From NCBI RefSeq assembly GCF_017569225.1, contig NZ_CP071868.1:1550001-1614000 (forward strand): a stretch of 64,000 nucleotides of DNA, in the 5' to 3' direction. The stretch is from Pengzhenrongella sicca (GTDB lineage: Bacteria > Actinomycetota > Actinomycetes > Actinomycetales > Cellulomonadaceae). Below the pieces are notes generated by a model, which worked only from the letters and a program-made list of their open reading frames with translations, was not told where the DNA came from and searched no databases. Below, one piece after another: positions 62,295-64,000 of the stretch (position 1 is its first letter; every line of letters starts with the position of its first letter). A program made the position numbers and the translations under genes.

Positions 62295-64000
62295 GTGCTC
62301 ATCCGGCTGCTTCGGCAGTATCTGCGGCCGTACACCCGGCCGATCGTCATCGTGCTCGTGCTGCAGCTCATCCAGACCCTCGCGACCCTGTACCTGCCGA
62401 GCCTGAACGCGGACATCATCGACAAGGGCATCGCCGTCGGCGACACCGGGTACATCCTGCGCACCGGCGGCTGGATGCTCGTCGTCAGCCTCGTGCAGGT
62501 CGTCTGCGCGGTCGTCGCCGTGTACTTCGGCGCGCGCGCCGCGATGGCCTTCGGCCGGGACGTCCGCGAGGCGCTGTTCACGCGGGTCCAGGTCTTCTCG
62601 GCGCAGGAGGTCGGGAAGTTCGGTGCCCCCTCGCTCATCACGCGGACGACCAACGACGTCCAGCAGGTGCAGATGGTCGTCCTCCTCACGTTCACCATCA
62701 TGGTGATGGCGCCGATCATGCTGGTCGGCGGCGTCGTTATGGCGCTGCGCGAGGACGTCGCCCTGTCCCGGCTGCTGATCGTCATCGTGCCGGTGCTCGG
62801 CCTCGCGGTCGGGCTCATCATCAGCCGGATGATCCCGTACTTCCGGGACATGCAGAAGCGGATCGACCGGATCAACGCGGTGCTGCGCGAGCAGATCACG
62901 GGGCTGCGGGTCATCCGCGCGTTCGTGCGCGAGCGGCGCGAGTCGGAGCGGTTCGACGTCGCGAACACCGCCCTGTTCGACACGTCGCTGCGCGTCGGCA
63001 AGCTCATGGCGCTGATGTTCCCGACCGTCATGCTCGTCATGAACGCGTCGAGCGTCGCGATCATGTGGTTCGGCGCCCAGCGCATCGACAGCGGGCAGAT
63101 GCAGATCGGGGCGCTCACGGCGTTCCTCAGCTACATCATGTACATCCTCATGGCGGTCATGATCGCCACGATGATGTTCGTCATGGTGCCGCGCGCGGTC
63201 GTCTCGGCCGAGCGGATCGGCGAGGTCCTCGACACCGAGTCGACCGTGCTCGAGCCAGCCGCCGCCGTCCCGCTCGTCGCACGGCTCGCCGGCGCCGCGC
63301 CCGCGGGCGTGCTCGAGCTGCGCGACGCGCAGTTCCGCTACCCCGGCGCCGAGTCCTCGGTGCTCCGCGCGGTGAGCCTGACCGCGATGCCCGGGCGCAT
63401 CACCGCGATCATCGGGTCGACGGGCTCGGGCAAGACGACGCTCCTGAGCCTCATCCCGCGGCTCTTCGACGTCACGGGCGGCGCGGTGCTGATCGACGGC
63501 GTGGACGTGCGCGAGCTCGAGCTCGACGACCTGTGGTCGCGGATCGGGCTCGTGCCCCAGAAGCCGTTCCTGTTCAGCGGCACCGTCGCATCGAACCTGC
63601 GCTACGGCAAGGCGGACGCGACGGATGCCGAGCTCTGGCACGCGCTCGAAGTCGCCCAGGCCCGCTCCTTCGTGGAGGCGATGCCGAAGGGTCTCGACGC
63701 GCCGATCTCGCAGGGCGGCACGAACGTCTCCGGCGGCCAGCGGCAGCGCCTCGCGATCGCGCGGGCGCTCGTCAAGCGCCCGCCCATCTACCTGTTCGAC
63801 GACTCGTTCTCCGCGCTCGACTTCGCGACCGACGCGGCCTTGCGGGCCGCCCTCGTGCCGGAGACCCGGGCCGCGACCGTCGTGATCGTCGCCCAACGGG
63901 TCTCGACCATCCGGTACGCCGACCAGATCGTGGTGCTCGACGACGGCGAGGTCGTCGGCGTCGGCACCCACCTCGAGCTCATGGAGTCGTCCCAGACCTA
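62295..64000 (+). CDS. ABC exporter subunit (fused TMD-NBD), cut by window end
   Basis: At least 568 residues. Six transmembrane helices (first YTRPIVIVLVLQLIQTLATL) are followed by a nucleotide-binding domain with Walker A GSTGSGKTT (from residue 374), signature VSGGQRQRLAIARAL (from 478) and Walker B IYLFDDSFSALD. The residue after the Walker B Asp is Asp, not the catalytic Glu. The H-loop reads VIVAQRVSTI with Gln instead of His. Both changes mark the degenerate half of a heterodimeric exporter (as in TM287/288), so the partner should lie just past 64000. GTG 62295 follows AGGAGAA. Confidence 0.92.
   Translation, partial: MLIRLLRQYLRPYTRPIVIVLVLQLIQTLATLYLPSLNADIIDKGIAVGDTGYILRTGGWMLVVSLVQVVCAVVAVYFGARAAMAFGRDVREALFTRVQVFSAQEVGKFGAPSLITRTTNDVQQVQMVVLLTFTIMVMAPIMLVGGVVMALREDVALSRLLIVIVPVLGLAVGLIISRMIPYFRDMQKRIDRINAVLREQITGLRVIRAFVRERRESERFDVANTALFDTSLRVGKLMALMFPTVMLVMNASSVAIMWFGAQRIDSGQMQIGALTAFLSYIMYILMAVMIATMMFVMVPRAVVSAERIGEVLDTESTVLEPAAAVPLVARLAGAAPAGVLELRDAQFRYPGAESSVLRAVSLTAMPGRITAIIGSTGSGKTTLLSLIPRLFDVTGGAVLIDGVDVRELELDDLWSRIGLVPQKPFLFSGTVASNLRYGKADATDAELWHALEVAQARSFVEAMPKGLDAPISQGGTNVSGGQRQRLAIARALVKRPPIYLFDDSFSALDFATDAALRAALVPETRAATVVIVAQRVSTIRYADQIVVLDDGEVVGVGTHLELMESSQT

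Overview
The window is a continuous stretch of chromosome from a very GC-rich Gram-positive bacterium. The 16S and 23S rRNA sequences, the argCJBDFRGH order, TlyA, SteA/SteB, SufR-SufBDC-SufSUT, an InhA-type enoyl-ACP reductase and a GlgM/GlgC pair all point to Actinobacteria. My inference is order Micrococcales, probably near Cellulomonas, but I could not run a 16S search. No prophage, insertion sequence, CRISPR array, integron or toxin cassette was seen; this is core genome.

Layout. (1) 88-8983: a complete arginine operon, argC-J-B-D-F-R-G-H, tightly overlapped, behind two ARG boxes that cover a leaderless promoter. (2) 8968-11565: a P-loop kinase-like gene, a 3-methyladenine DNA glycosylase and tyrS continue the same strand. 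(3) 11567-17425: one rRNA operon (16S-23S-5S, no spacer tRNA) with its own promoters and a strong intrinsic terminator. (4) 17627-33207: a long forward run that from memory matches Mycobacterium tuberculosis Rv1691-Rv1700: a TPR protein with a huge repetitive Arg-rich N-terminus, a HAD phosphatase, a small conserved protein, tlyA, nadK, recN, steA and steB, then an inserted envelope set (MraY/WecA-like protein, MurJ-like flippase, GT4 glycosyltransferase), pyrG and a NUDIX hydrolase. (5) 33285-38622: reverse-strand genes, with two ABC-2 exporter pairs, a GNAT enzyme and ctaA. (6) 38783-45681: the Fe-S assembly operon sufR-B-D-Rieske-C-S-U-T. (7) 45729-49653: an unknown gene, a frameshifted zinc metallopeptidase and the biotin ECF transporter bioY-ecfA-ecfT. 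(8) 49783-55905: an ABC-F ATPase, surf1, two small genes, fabG-inhA, a SixA phosphatase and serB. (9) 55979-64000: divergent glgC/glgM, a conserved unknown facing an ABC ATPase, NfeD-SPFH, and the first half of a heterodimeric ABC exporter cut by the window edge.

How it works together. Most of the window is biosynthesis and translation: arginine supply under ArgR control, Fe-S cluster assembly under SufR, fatty-acid elongation, glycogen/maltose-1-phosphate synthesis, biotin uptake, rRNA and tyrosyl-tRNA. The steA-steB-PNPT-like-MurJ-GT4 run is the most suggestive unexplained module. It has the parts expected of a lipid-linked glycan pathway (initiator, glycosyltransferase, flippase) attached to known cell-division hydrolase regulators.

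Two window-wide habits stand out. Many genes have a TANNNT -10 box six to eight bases before the start codon and no Shine-Dalgarno sequence, implying leaderless mRNAs. Several housekeeping proteins carry in-frame 15-, 18-, 27- or 165-bp tandem repeats at a terminus or in a loop.
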